From Pithys albifrons albifrons (Eukaryota > Chordata > Aves > Passeriformes > Thamnophilidae), in NCBI RefSeq assembly GCF_047495875.1, contig NC_092458.1, positions 114,191,727 through 114,255,726 on the forward strand: a DNA stretch of 64,000 nucleotides. Reading direction: 5' to 3'. This document shows positions 1 to 11,875 of this stretch, piece after piece (the stretch's first letter is position 1; the number at the start of each line of letters is the position of its first letter). Position numbers and translations under genes: made by a program. The notes below the pieces were generated by a model that made no database searches, was not told the origin of the DNA, and worked only from the letters and a program-made list of their open reading frames with translations.

Positions 1-464
1 CGGGGCCAGAGAAGAGCAAGGAGGCTGGAGAAGGGACTGGAGCACAAGTGCTGTGGGGAGAGGCTGAGGGAGCTGGGGGTGTTTAGCCTGGAGAAGAGGA
101 GGCTCAGAGGTGACCTCAGCACTGTCTGGAACTGCCTGAAGGGAAGTTCTGGCCAGGTGGGGGTTGGTCTCTTCTCCCAGGCATTCAGCAGTAGGACAAG
201 GGGGCACAATGGGCTCAAGCTCTGCCAGGGGAAATTGAAGTTGGAGAGCAGAAGGCAATTCTTTGCAGAGAGAGTGCTCAGGCATTGGAATGGGCTGCCC
301 AGAGAGGGGGTGGATTCCCCATCCCTGGAGGTTTTTCAGCTGAGCTTGGCTGTGGCACTGAGTGCCATGATCTGGTAAAGGGACTGGAGTTGGACCAAGG
401 GTTGGACTTGATGATCTCGGAGGTCTTTTCCAACCCAATCCATCTATGATTCTATGATTCTATG
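1..464 (+). mobile_element. CR1 LINE, 3' fragment with the C-terminal end of ORF2 (5' cut by window edge)
   Basis: CR1 is the dominant avian non-LTR retrotransposon; ORF2 carries endonuclease and reverse transcriptase. The frame at 79-378 shows the conserved C-terminal end of ORF2: [10 protein letters not shown], then [36 protein letters not shown] and a TAA stop at 376-378. About 85 bp of 3' UTR follow, then the diagnostic octamer tail ATTCTATG at 449-464. The upstream frame ([12 protein letters not shown]) continues to the window edge, so the 5' extent is unknown. The Trp codon TGG (127-129) is intact here but is TAG in the copies at 20.7 and 36.4 kb. It is a dead, 5'-truncated copy with no host function implied. 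Confidence 0.9.
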
Positions 465-3400
465 GGCAATAAAAAAACCCCTCCCAGTAGCCTAATTTTT
501 GATGATTTGGACATGGGAGACTGGAGGAAATCAGTGTTTGATCACTGGGATTATGCAATCTCAAAGGCTGGCTGTAGTTAAGGATATTTTAGACATGCTG
601 GTGAAAGTTTAAAGACTTTCTAAGAAAATTGACTCAGAAAATTCAATCCTACAACTCTTGTAATAAATGAAGCACTTTATTATTAAATTTTGCTAGGTAT
701 CCTTTGTCTTTTTTGTTCAAAGCACATTCAGCTGATGGCATCATAATGTCTTTGCTGTCCCGTTCTCCAGCTGACCAACTGGCAGTTACTATTTCCAGCC
801 ACAATCCCAAATTCAGGACGTGGCAAAGTGATCACAGAACAGATTGAGCACTGAGGGGGACCTGAGCAATGCAGGCAGAGAAAGGAAAGTGCTGCATTCC
901 TGCTAACAGACTGCTCAGGAGCAGAGGGAAGCCAAGGGAACAGGGAAAGGCAGCCAGGAAACTTGTGAGACAGCAGGGCACAAAAAAGCAGCCTTACAAA
1001 AATTCAGATTTAACTTCGAAAGTGCAGCCCAGCCCAAGACATGCAGACCATGGAGGGTCATCCACAGCTCTGCACTTAACACAGTATTTTAATTAATCTA
1101 GACTGAAAATAGTTACCTCAAATATTGTGAATTTTCTACTGGAAAATGTGGAGCATTATCGGTCTACAAAGAAAATCAGAATAAACATCTGGCATATGTT
1201 CATCACTCCTTGATTCTCACCTAAATCCACAAGTCATGCAGCAAAATTCCTTCAGTACTTTGGTGTAGTGTTATTTTTCCTCTAGCTCAAGTCTTAACTT
1301 TTCAACAACTCTTTAACAAGGGAAGATATCAAATATTTGAAATATGTTGTCACAGATTGAAGACTAATCTTTGGGATAGAACAGAATGCACAGTATTTCT
1401 ACAAGGGACAAGAGGACACCCTTCATAATTCTCAAATTAGAATCAGATTCCAAGAAAAGAAAATCTTATTCTGTTCATTGTCTTCAAAATTAGACTGAGC
1501 TTCCTTTTATAAGATATGTTAACCTAACAAGTCATTTAAGAAGAAACTTCTTAGTATTTAATTTCATTTAAGAATTTCACAGACATGGCCATTAATTTCC
1601 AGCTAGAACTTTTGATTGAATTTCCTTGTCCTTAAAATGTTCACCCTCCCAGCTGTACTCGAAGTAACTAAAGAAAAAAACCTGTATAAAATCACCCCCA
1701 GAACTGCAGAGAAACAATTTTTCACTAATCTTCAGCAACAGTTTTGGTAGGTTTGATATCCTTGACCTTATTCTGAAACCACAATTTAGCAGCTAATCCA
1801 TTTCACCTTCAGTAAAATCAGAAGAGAGCAGTTTCAGCTCCTAAAAAGTGGTTTAACACCTCCTGCCCCTTTCTTTGGCAAGGCTTCAGTTCTTCTACAG
1901 AGCACCTAAAACAGCTGGAATTAAAATTATAACTCTAAAAAGGGGATCAGAAATGTAATTTCAAATGGATCCATTTCATTAAGCTCAAATATAAAACTTT
2001 TCCAAAAGTATCCCCTGCCTGAGTTTTAACACAAAATCTTAATATACTTTAAAATAATATTACAAGAATTAAAATTAAAATATATAACTAAATGTTATTA
2101 ATATTAATGCTTATAATTATTTATTTTCAACCTCTATACAACCTGTGTCAACAGGATGTAGGTTAAACGTTGCACACGATTCTAAAGTTTCACCGAAATG
2201 TTCACAGAGCATTAAAATTCTGGGAAATCTTGGACTACAGTTCATAAAAATATCAAATCATTCTTGTAGTGCTCTCAAAAAATATCATTTCAGTTTAAAT
2301 TTGAGTTCCATTAGTTGGTGGAAAGTGAACTGTGGTGACCACAGTAAGGTTATTTTTTTGCTTACTGGCAACATGTCACTAATATTTGGTTTAGTTTGTA
2401 AAGAGAAGATAAAAAGAGGGATAATAAAAAGAAAAAAAATGGGACAGTTGAAGAAAACATTTTTTCTGGGGCTGCCAAATGAGCTTTCAAGGCTTCTTTG
2501 CCCTGTATAACATAATGCAGTTGGCTATAACCACGTATTGCAGTTTATTATATTATTGTGGATATTTTATTAACAAATCCCACAATTCATTACTCCTAGA
2601 AAATGTTCTAAATTTGTCTTCACTGAAGCTCTGAGGTTTTTTCCTCACTAATCTGAGCTCTGTGGACACAAACCATATGAGATGAAAATAAAAAAGCCCT
2701 GCTACATCCAACAGTACTACACAAAAAGATATAAATATGATGGCAGTGAAAAAGCCACCTCAATGCTCTATAAAGATTCAAGCTTTGCTCCTACACAAGA
2801 TTTGTTTCATTGCTTGTGATTAATTTGATATCCCACTACCATATTTTATTGTATATTCATAATTTTCAGTGCGTGCAGGAGGCGACGACACTCCAGGGGA
2901 GGCTGGAAATATAAAATTTAACAATCACTGATTATAAATGATCTCTAGCTCAGGCAACCAGGTTGGAGATTCGTGATGCTTCCCATGAGGAAGGAATATT
3001 CAGATTAAAGCCAATAACTCTCACCTTGTTATATCCTGGCTTTTCTGTACCAGTCAAAGAAGGAAATCTTTCAACATATAAACAATCTTCAGTACATAAA
3101 ACAAAATAATTATGGAGAACATTTTCCCTCAGGAAATTTCCTGCACTGACCCAAATGGGAAAAAATATATTAAGTTGTTTTCATCTCCATCAGATGCTGG
3201 TTGTGAACTGTGAGCAAATCAGCTGGACTTGAATCCAACTCCAATTTCTCCCAGCGCTGCTGCCTCAAAGACATGACAGAGAATTGGATTTTTCACTGAG
3301 GTGATTTGCTCCATGTTGTCTTAAACTACATTGCTTTTCTTTTTTTTTTTTTCCCTTCAAGAAACCTGTGAAATTTCATAGAAAAACAGCTTTCTTTTCT

Positions 3401-5427
3401 AAGTGTTTTGTTGCATTTTATTTTTCGAGGCAAAGGGGAAAATGTCACAGCAAAAAAAAGCCTTGGAAATTTCAAGGTGAGTTGAGGCACTGAAGGGACA
3501 AATCCAAACTCAAAGCCAACATCTGGTTGGTTTTTTTTTTTCTGATTGCTCAGTAACAAAGATATTCTGGATATACCAGGCCAGCTCAGCACAGAATTTA
3601 AACACATTTTTAATTTTAAGCACACCACTTGAAAAGAAATACCTATAAAGATCGACACCTTAAAGTGTTTTTGTAAGTAAAGGCATAAATTTTCAAGCAC
3701 TTCTGTTGTATAAATAAACAGCAATTAAAAAAAAGACATAAAAATAGATCATCAAAGAAAGACTCTCATTAATTTCTGGATTTATAGGCTAAAACCTGCT
3801 CATTCCCCAGACAGAGACTATTTAAAAGGGCTTTGTGGAGACGCCCAGATCCAAAGTCAGGGCACAGCTCCTGCTTTATTTAATAGCACAGCCATAAATT
3901 CATTAGCTGTGCATCAAGGACCTGGTTTGAATTTACATGCAGGCATCTCATTTGCTTTTAAGTGGTTTGAAAACATTAATTTGTGCTGGCTGCACAATGC
4001 AATTTGTTACAGAGGCCTCAGAGCTGCTCCCTCTGGGACTGGAATATCCAAGGAGGCCACACTGTCAAACACAGGGGCAGTTTCTGGGAGCTCCCAAGTC
4101 CAGGATTTTGCTTCCCAGCTAACAATTTCCACCCTTACAGAGGGGCTGCTGGTGGGGATTTGGCAATTCCTACCTTTGATTTCACCCAAAGAAATCCTAA
4201 TGTTGGAATTTTGATGAAGGAGAACACAAAACACGTGAGATTTCATTAGTTTTCATAAATTTTCCTTAACAGATAAGAAGTCCAGTACGGGCCATGAGCC
4301 TTCTATTTGCAGCTTGAAGAAAATGACTTTGGGCAGTAAAAAGAGAGGAAAAGAAACCAAAACAAGAACAGAAAATCAAGAAAAATCTTGATGCAAGCAC
4401 ATGGGCAGCAAAAGCAATTGCCCTTAGTTATTTTGTCATGGAATGAAAGGCTCAAGCTAATCCCTTTAGCTTTCCATGGGAAAATGGAATCCCAAACTAA
4501 TCCCTTTACAGTAGCTCTACCACATGAAATGGGGTGTTTAAACAAATCCCCTTAATCATTGTGGCAAGAATCAGGGAGCTAAAGTCAATCCTTTTAGCAA
4601 CCTACATGAAAGGCAAGCAAAGAAATCTCCTTAGTTATGCCAGTGTTAATAATGAACTCTATCAATGTGTCAAACTACTTTGATATTAAATTATTAGTGG
4701 CATCCTTCCGACCCAACATTAGTGTGCAGTAGCATCAATGGTACAGTAAGTCCAACATTACTACTCAAATTTTCTGGCATAAATGACATGCCTAATGCTC
4801 ATTTCATGACCTGCTGGTTGTAAGCACATTGCAAGAGTATCCATTAGCTGAGAGGGAAAACCAAATCCTTAAGAAAAATTAAGAAATTGGGAGTATTTCT
4901 TACCATATGGAAAGCTGATGAAAAGTACTGAGAGCCATGTAGAGAAATACTGAGAACATCATCACATTACTGAGCTGTTGGGGCTGTTAACTGAAAATTT
5001 ATTTTCCTTGTTCTAAAATATGCCCAGTTTTAAACACTACTAGTAAACATAAGAGAGACATTAATAAACAACTTCAAAGAAGTGTTGGCAGTTGAATTCA
5101 TACACATTTGTTTGGGAGCCTTTACTGTTCTGGTTTTCCAAACAGATGTAGTTGGCAGGATCCTTCTCCAGCATTAAAACACCCAGAGGCAGATTCAGAG
5201 ATTTGTCTCTGTCTCTGCTGGAAAACTTGGCTGTCTCTAAAAAATCCCCCAGGATCACCAAACCTCCAGAGACACTAATTGAAATTTCTGCCACCTTGCC
5301 AAGTGAGACCATCCATTTCTGCTCATTTCAAGACTGTCTTACCAAGCAAAACCAAAGAGTCAGACACAACACCTGCATTCTTCAATCTTTCAATTTATTT
5401 CTGCAAGTCATGCATTGGTTTCAAGCT
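465..5427. other. Non-coding AT-rich DNA, inferred intron; nothing recognised
   Basis: No open frame here has domain-like composition. The longest (132 codons on minus at 3326-3724) lies over T-rich and A-rich runs and looks fortuitous. Short homopolymer runs occur at 3339-3352 and near 3530. I see no tRNA, no splice-flanked conserved exon and no recognisable transposon. The segment belongs to the large first intron inferred for the minus-strand gene starting at 50869. Confidence 0.6.
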
Positions 5428-5510
5428 CCTAGGACAGGATTCTTTTGGTTAAATACTGTAGCATAAGGTCCTAGGACAAGAGTCTTTTGATTAAATACAA
5501 TAGCAGAGGA
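5428..5510. repeat. Two-copy imperfect tandem duplication, about 42 bp per copy
   Basis: The copies are 5428-5469 and 5470-5510. Both begin CCTAGGACA, then run through TCTTTTG, TTAAATAC and TAGCA in the same order. They differ by scattered substitutions, so the duplication is not recent. No coding or regulatory role is visible. Confidence 0.75.
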
Positions 5511-6146
5511 TTATCCTCTGAAGTCAGGAATACAGTTATAAATTATTATTCATAAACACCTGGATTTTTGTACTGGGCTCCTTTTGATTTTTTTCTCCAT
5601 CAAAGTGATTATTAAAAATGATTCTGTTTCCTTATTAGCAGCCAATAAAAATATATACAAACTACCTATTTTCCACTTTTTGAAGTAGTTTATTAGAATT
5701 ATATGAAGAGCATCCAATTCTGCTCTGACTGGTTCCATAAATAAAAGCCTCTGGACTCACTGGGATCCCTTAGCAGGGAATGCACATTAAATCATGTGCG
5801 AAAATCATTGTGGGAAGTCTCATCTTAAATCTCCAATTCTCTGTATTTTGCACTAGCAATTGCTGCCCACTTTAAATGGTACCTGTTCACCAGAGCAGAG
5901 TTTTCAGGCACAAATACTGTACTACAGGTTTGGAAACAAATCTCTACTGGCAAAGAAAGTAAAGCAGAGAAGAATTTCTTCACCAGCAGACTTGCAGTCC
6001 AGCTGAAGTATTTTTTTTAAGTCTCAAGCCCTAAAATATTCCTAATTGCTTCACCAAGATCCACTTGGTGAGAATTCCAGTGGAGCAGAAAAATTATTTG
6101 TATATTGTCTTTTCATCCTTGCCACTGGTAAAACCCTTGGTCCCCA
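5511..6146. other. Non-coding DNA; nothing recognised
   Basis: AT-rich sequence with no coding potential, repeat family or regulatory pattern that I can name. Confidence 0.5.
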
Positions 6147-6216
6147 CATATAATATAATATAATATAATATAATATAATATAATATAATATAATATAATA
6201 ATTAATATAATATAAA
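6147..6216. repeat. (TAATA)n pentanucleotide microsatellite
   Basis: Ten uninterrupted copies of TAATA occupy 6151-6200, with decayed units on both sides to about 6216. It is pure A/T and probably length-polymorphic. Confidence 0.9.
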
Positions 6217-9200
6217 ATATACATAGAATCCCATCATTTAAAGCACCCTCAGAAGAGAAATGATTTGCTGCAATGTTCAATGTGTGTGCTTAAAAGAGGC
6301 TTAGAAAATGCTTCAAGCTTGATAATGTGGTTACTTTTCTGTTGCTTTAAAAATTCATTCAATATATTTAACTATCTGTAAAAAGTTCAAAGGTAAAGAT
6401 GGCTGGGTTTTGATTTTGTTTTTTTTTTCTTTCTCTTCTGTTCAGTCTAAGTAAAAGCTTCTAATATCAAGTCAGGCTACTGTAAATCCTTAAGAATATA
6501 TTCATTCTTTCATTTTGATTGTACGTAAGAGATCCACCATTAGAAAATAAATCACTCCTGCCACTAAAAATGATAAAAAGGTAAGTTTGGCTGGAGTTTC
6601 CCTCCTTTACTGAACACAGCCTATGAATAAAAAGCAGCAACTGGTTGTGAGACAGTGAAGCATCTTTTGATGCTGCCACTTTTCCCTTTTTCTCTTGGAA
6701 AAAAAATTAACTTATGGCTTTTGAAGAATCCAGAGAGATTTCTTTTCAGAATACCGAGATATTTATCATCTGCTTTAGCATTTATGAGACCATTTCCTAA
6801 GCACACAGGAATTTCAGGGGGTGTTTCCCAGGAGTTCAGCACAGCAGTTCTAAAGGCTCTCAAAGACAATGGTTGAGATAAAGAGATGTTCAGTATGCAC
6901 CTGAATTATTGCCAGAACTATTGCTTTGCTTCCACTTGGCTTTTGTCCTTTCTTTGCCTTCAGTGTGTTCTGAAGGCAACACCCACTCTGGCCTTCTTTC
7001 CAGCTCCGTGTGCATTATATTAGAAAATATTGTATTTAATTGGGAATGCATGTGAGTGAATTTTTGGAATTTTGGAGTATTTACATGCTGACAAAGCCCA
7101 TAAAAATTCCATAAAATAACACTGCTGAAAACAAACACAGAGCCTGAATGAATCATCCTCCTCCTTCAACCCACTGTATTTTCCTTCTCAAAATACAATT
7201 CTTTCTGTACAGGAAAAAAGAAGGCAAGAATGTGTTAATTTTCACTAAATTATATACTTTTTCCTTACAGTCCTTTTTGGTAAGCCAATATATTGTAAAT
7301 ACTGAATGCAATATATGAATGTACAACCCATGAAGACCTAAAAGAGCTGGGTTTGTGCACTGAGTACTCAGATGTGCAACCCATGGATGGGATTCTTATT
7401 TATTTTAATTTCCAACCACTGTATTCTAGAAAAAAACAATACAGAATTTAGCATACATTTTGCTGGGCTGCACAAGTGAAAGAGTTAAATATTTACTGTG
7501 CTCCACTAGTTATATTTCTCACACCTAAAATGAGAAACATTATAGAAAATATAAATATTGCTACTGCCAGTCTTTGATACATAATATACAACATGCACTG
7601 AAAAATAACCTGTTTTCTGTGTGCATTATAATTAAGGTATATGTGATACACAGAAAACCCATTAAAATCAGTATACAAAGAAAAAAATAGTTTTAAATTT
7701 GCTATTGAGCAGTTTGTGGGCATTGACTGCATGGACTCTTTCTAACCAAACAATCTTTTTATAGAGGAAAAAGGTATTTTACAATTAAGAACTGCCTCTT
7801 TCCTTTTTCATTATCATGGAGCTGATACTACTCAAACATTATTTAAAAAAACCTCAACAAATCAGAATTCTTAATGGTCATGAAAGCAAAAAGTAAGAAA
7901 GAAGAGGGGATCTGGTTTGAGGAGGGAGGAAATCAGGGAAGTCAGACCTTGGGCAAGAAAAAGCCCAACTCATGAAGGGTCATATAATTTCACTGTTGAT
8001 ACATTTCAATTTCATCCATGTGGCTTCAACAGGGATTTTAATTTAATAAAATATTTGAACAATCATGGAATTCCCAGCTCAACAACCCAATAAGAGCCCA
8101 TCCTACTGCAAATCCAGGGAAAAACCCCTCCTGCTTCACAGAGAATTCCAGTCAAATAGAAGAAATTTTGCTTTTCCTGGGAATATAGATGGATATAATG
8201 GGGTTTTTGGGAATTTTTTGGTTTTGTTTTGCATTTACAGAAAATTATATGCCATTGTTTAGCTCATGAATGGTTTAGATGTCCAGAATGCACAGATCTA
8301 AATGGGCTCAAATACTTTTGCAATATCCAAATAAGAACAGGACAGTGTATTTTGCCACTAACAATCCCCTGTGGAATCTGTAATCAGATACTTCACAAAA
8401 AAATAAGCAGGATACTGCCCAAATGTCTGTAAAAAAATTAAAAAAAGAAAAAAAGAGGATGGCAAATACTATCTCTTCTTCCCAGTGCTTAGCACAATAT
8501 TTGAATTTAAATATTTCTGCTGGACCATGATCAGATAAATCCGTGTCCATCCAGCAGGTCTGCAGATTCCCAGCACAGCCACAGCCAATTCTGGTTGCAC
8601 AGCCAATTTCCAGGTTGCACATTGCAAGTAAATGCAGATTTTTGCTGCCATTTTACCAAGAAATACAGGCAAAACCAAGAATTCAGGCATGCACCAATCC
8701 ACCCAGACACTGACAGCTCCTGGGACATGAGGATTTCAAGGAAGCCTTTTGTGTTCTAAGAGATGCTCTGAAAAGAAACAAGGAAACTGAATTCCCACAA
8801 GAAAGTTATTTCATGTTAGCAACAGAAACTCCTCTCAAAGAGCTTTCCTAGACATTTAATAAGATCTTGGATATAGCTAATTATTTAATCCCTGCAGATG
8901 GAAATTAATCTCAAAAAACCCTACTCCTCATCTTACCTTTTTCCTCAAATAGCAACTCAGCTGTCAGAAAGGATTCCAAATACAGCACTGCAGAGGATGG
9001 TTTCTGATTATGCCCAAATTACAGCTCAAATACGTGACTTCCAATATTTTTCTTAATGCCATCTCTGTAAATTCCCCATATTGTGTGAAAATCTGATTAG
9101 CTTCTTTCCTTTCTCTTCATCCCTGTTAAATGTTCTGACAGGTAAATCCCCACCTTCTCCTGAACTCGTTATTGCAGCCACAGCCTGGGTGACACCTGTG

Positions 9201-9348
9201 AAATCTCTGAAATTCTGCTGCTGAGCTTGCACACATCTAAAGGACATATTTTTTACTACAGTTGAACTGCTGTAATAGAGGGGAAAACTTACATTTTTGG
9301 ACATATTTTTTCCCCTCAAAAAGTGACCCCAGTTCTTAGAACTTTGCT
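6217..9348. other. Non-coding DNA; nothing recognised
   Basis: AT-rich intronic sequence. Frames of up to about 104 codons (for example 8308-8622 on minus) show no domain and overlap one another in several frames, which is expected by chance. No repeat family was recognised. Confidence 0.5.
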
Positions 9349-9643
9349 TCTGGCTCTTCTCCCAGGTACCAAGTGACAGGATGACAGAAAATGGCCTGGA
9401 GTTGTGCCAGGGGAGGCTTAGATTGGATATCAGGAATTTTTTTTATTTTTTTTTTCCCTACAGAAAGGGTTATCAACCACTGGCTGTCCAGGGACACAGC
9501 TGAGTCACCAGCCCTGGAGATATGTAAAGACATGTCGATGTGACACTTAAGGGTATGGCTTAGGGCTGGACTTGGCAGTGTTAGGTTTGTGGTTGGGCTC
9601 AGCAACCTGAGAGGCCTTTTCCAAACAAAATGATTCTATGATT
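9349..9643 (+). mobile_element. Old, diverged CR1 3' fragment
   Basis: The order of motifs is that of the classical avian CR1 3' end in plus orientation: TGGCTCTTCTCCCAGG, then GGCCTGGAGTTGTGCCAGGG and AGGCTTAGATTGGATAT, an A/T-rich stretch, AGAAAGGGTTATCA, CTGGACTTGGCAGTGTTAGG and a terminal TGATTCTATGATT. Coding frames are lost. It is more decayed than the 16-45 kb CR1 copies and belongs to a different subfamily, one with the 'ggacttggcagtgttagg' 3' end. Confidence 0.85.
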
Positions 9644-9749
9644 TGTTTGCAAGAAAAGTGAAGCACTACCAAACAGAAGTATTTTTCTTGCATTGCCATG
9701 TTTCCTTGTTGACTTTCACACAACTTGAATTTGAATTCTGTTTACTGTG

Positions 9750-10375
9750 TGTGTCTGGGATAGAGTTCCTTTTCTTCCCAGCTGTCCATATGGGGCTGTG
9801 TAACTGGTGACCAAAACCAGTGCTGAGAACACACCATGGGGATGGTGCCTGCACAGCTTCAGTGCCTTGTGCTTCTCACTCTGCCCTCTCAAGGAGCAGG
9901 CTGGGGGTGGGCAAGGCATGGCAGGGACTCACCAAAGGGATATTCCACCCCATATATTGACCCTGAGATTGGCTCAGTTGGTTAAAAGTTGGTTGTAACA
10001 ATGTCAAGGTCATGGGTTCAATCCCCTGTGTGGGCCATTAACTGAAGAGTTGGACTCGACGATCCCTGGGGGTCCCTTCCAACTCAGCATAGTCTGGGAT
10101 TCTGTATTAAATTCATATAATTTCATGCTCAGTAACCAAGCTGGGGATGGTGGAGGTGGGATTGTCAAAGCAGCCACGGCTTGGAGACTGGATGGTCTGG
10201 TGGGAGGTGCTGAGGAAGTGGCTTTCAATCCTTTACACACACAGACAAACCCTCACTAGGGTTGTCTTTGCCTTGTCCGACAAGTTTTTACCCTTCGCAT
10301 TCTCTTCCCCATTCCACAGGGTGGGAGTGAGCAAGTGCCTGGCAGTGGGTGAGACCAATCCACCAGATGGGGCCA
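9750..10375 (+). mobile_element. Diverged avian ERVL-type LTR, interrupted by a SINE at 9962-10106
   Basis: The left part (about 9750-9960) has the hallmarks of the common avian ERVL-type LTR: CTGGGATAGAGTT and TTTTCTTCCCAG near the start, then CCAAAGGGATATTCCA. After the SINE the same LTR resumes with CATGCTCAGTA, GCTTGGAGACTGG, a GGTGGGAGGTG segment, a pyrimidine-rich stretch and GGTGGGAGTGAGCAAG near the 3' end. The order matches the better-preserved LTR at 29.6-30.2 kb, where CCAAAGGGATATTCCA is followed almost directly by GCATGCTCAGTTATAAAC. Outer boundaries are approximate, no internal retroviral region is present and no terminal duplication was identified. An ancient solo LTR fits best. 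Confidence 0.7.
9962..10106 (+). mobile_element. tRNA-Ile-derived SINE with CR1-type 3' tail
   Basis: The head resembles tRNA-Ile. It has an A box TGGCTCAGTTGG (9970-9981), a central AATGTCAAGGTCATGGG, a B box GGTTCAATCC (10015-10024) and an acceptor-like GTGTGGGCCA ending near 10037. A CR1-like tail follows: GAGTTGGACTCGACGATC, GGGTCCCTTCCAACTC and a terminal GATTCTGT (10098-10105). Such tRNA-Ile heads fused to CR1 3' ends are known from passerines (the TguSINE1 type) and are mobilised by CR1 machinery. The tail's terminal octamer is GATTCTGT rather than the ATTCTATG of the main CR1 group here. The element sits inside an LTR. CATATA occurs on both sides (9951-9956 and 10114-10119), but this is too simple to call a target duplication. 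Confidence 0.85.
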
Positions 10376-11788
10376 TGTGAAGAAGCAGAGGAAATCTTGT
10401 TCTGATCCCTTGTTCACCAAGTCAAAGAGCAGCCCAGGAACTGAGAAATGCAATTAGGCTTCTCAGTGCTGGTTTTAAATACCATCAAGTGTGTTATTCA
10501 TCCCACAAATCCTGACCTTAAGCTACATTTCTAAAGACAGTTCAGTGAGCAGAATTTTCTGTGACTTCTTCCAGCCATTCCAGTGAGTGTTGCATGATTA
10601 AAAACACTTTACAATATTCAGACACAGATTACAGAGACTAGGAAGTGTTTTCATACATCAGACAGTCATACAGCATCAAAATATATTTTCTCTATAAAAA
10701 GAAAACATTATTAAATTTTTTCCTAATGGGACTTTTCAAAGGTAAGTTTCTTGTAAATATTTAGAACACAAAAGTCCCACAGAATGATATAAATATTTTG
10801 ATCATGGGCACTCATTGAAGGATGATGTATATTTAGGTATCTAGGACTGAGAATATCACTTTTACCTACCAGATTGCTCTGAGGTATAAAACTACATTTC
10901 TAGAAGACAATTATAAGTCAAACCCACTGAACATGAGCTCTCAATATTACACCTGTACTGATAAAGTCTACTGGGATCCCTTTGATGATTAAACAGAAGA
11001 AGAGTGAAGTGACATGATGACTTGTAACTGCAGCAAACAATGAAATCCACCACAAATACTACATATTTATGTCCAGATTTTCAAAACAGGAGAACCCCAC
11101 AATGATACGAACTTTGGAGGTGGAACAGCAATGAAGGGCTTTATCAATTTAGATACAGTGAGGTTGAGGAGGAAGAATCAGACAGCAGGAACCCTTGGAA
11201 AACAGTGATCCATTTAACTAATGGAACAAATTGCCGAGGGAAATTATAATTTCTTGGTATCTTTAAAAAATATGGACATCAGTGAAATACTTTTTACTGA
11301 GTAAACACAATGGTCAGCCTTGAAATGTCACAGGCTCTGAAACAACTGGGGTCTGATCAATTGTTCCTTCTGGTCATAAGGAATTTAAGCATTGATTGAA
11401 TTTTAATAATGACAATATTTAAAGGGAAAATTAGAGGTAATGGTGATCCTGTAATTCACACTGTTACATGGCATGGGAAAATCACTGTGATCCTCACAAT
11501 CAACATTGAAGCAGCATGAGGATTTCCAAAGATGTGTATTTACAAATAGACATAACTTACCTGTTCTCCATTTCATAGACAAATATAAATGACTGGGAAC
11601 TGCAGTGAGGAGAAGCTGAATGCCTTCCATGCTGTAATCTGTAATAGTAACTTATCTTTTGTAAAATGCAGTTCTCTGCCTGTAAATATCAGGATAATAT
11701 GAAATGCATATTGGCTTATGTTTTCCTTGCTGTTCTTGTTACCTTTTGCATCACTTGCTCTGTTCTCTCTCACTTATCTCCCCATTTA
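10376..11788. other. Non-coding DNA; nothing recognised
   Basis: AT-rich intronic sequence without credible coding frames or recognised repeats. Confidence 0.5.
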
Positions 11789-11875
11789 GAATCATAGCAT
11801 GGATTGGACTGGAAAAGACCTCCAAGATCATCGAATCCAACCCTTGGTCCAACTCCAGTCCCTTTACCAGATCAT
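11789..11875 (-). mobile_element. CR1 extreme 3' end, about 87 bp
   Basis: On plus it reads AGAATCATAGCATGGATTGG, CCTCCAAGATCATCGAATCC, then TTGGTCCAACTCCAGTCCC and TTACCAGATCAT. This is the reverse complement of the last 90 bp or so of the CR1 copies at 1-464 and 45.2 kb. It covers only 3' UTR and tail, showing very early 5' truncation. Confidence 0.9.

Noticed and set aside
9962..10037. Functional tRNA-Ile gene
   Set aside because: Acceptor and arms are diverged, and it is joined directly to a CR1-like tail inside an LTR; it is a SINE head.
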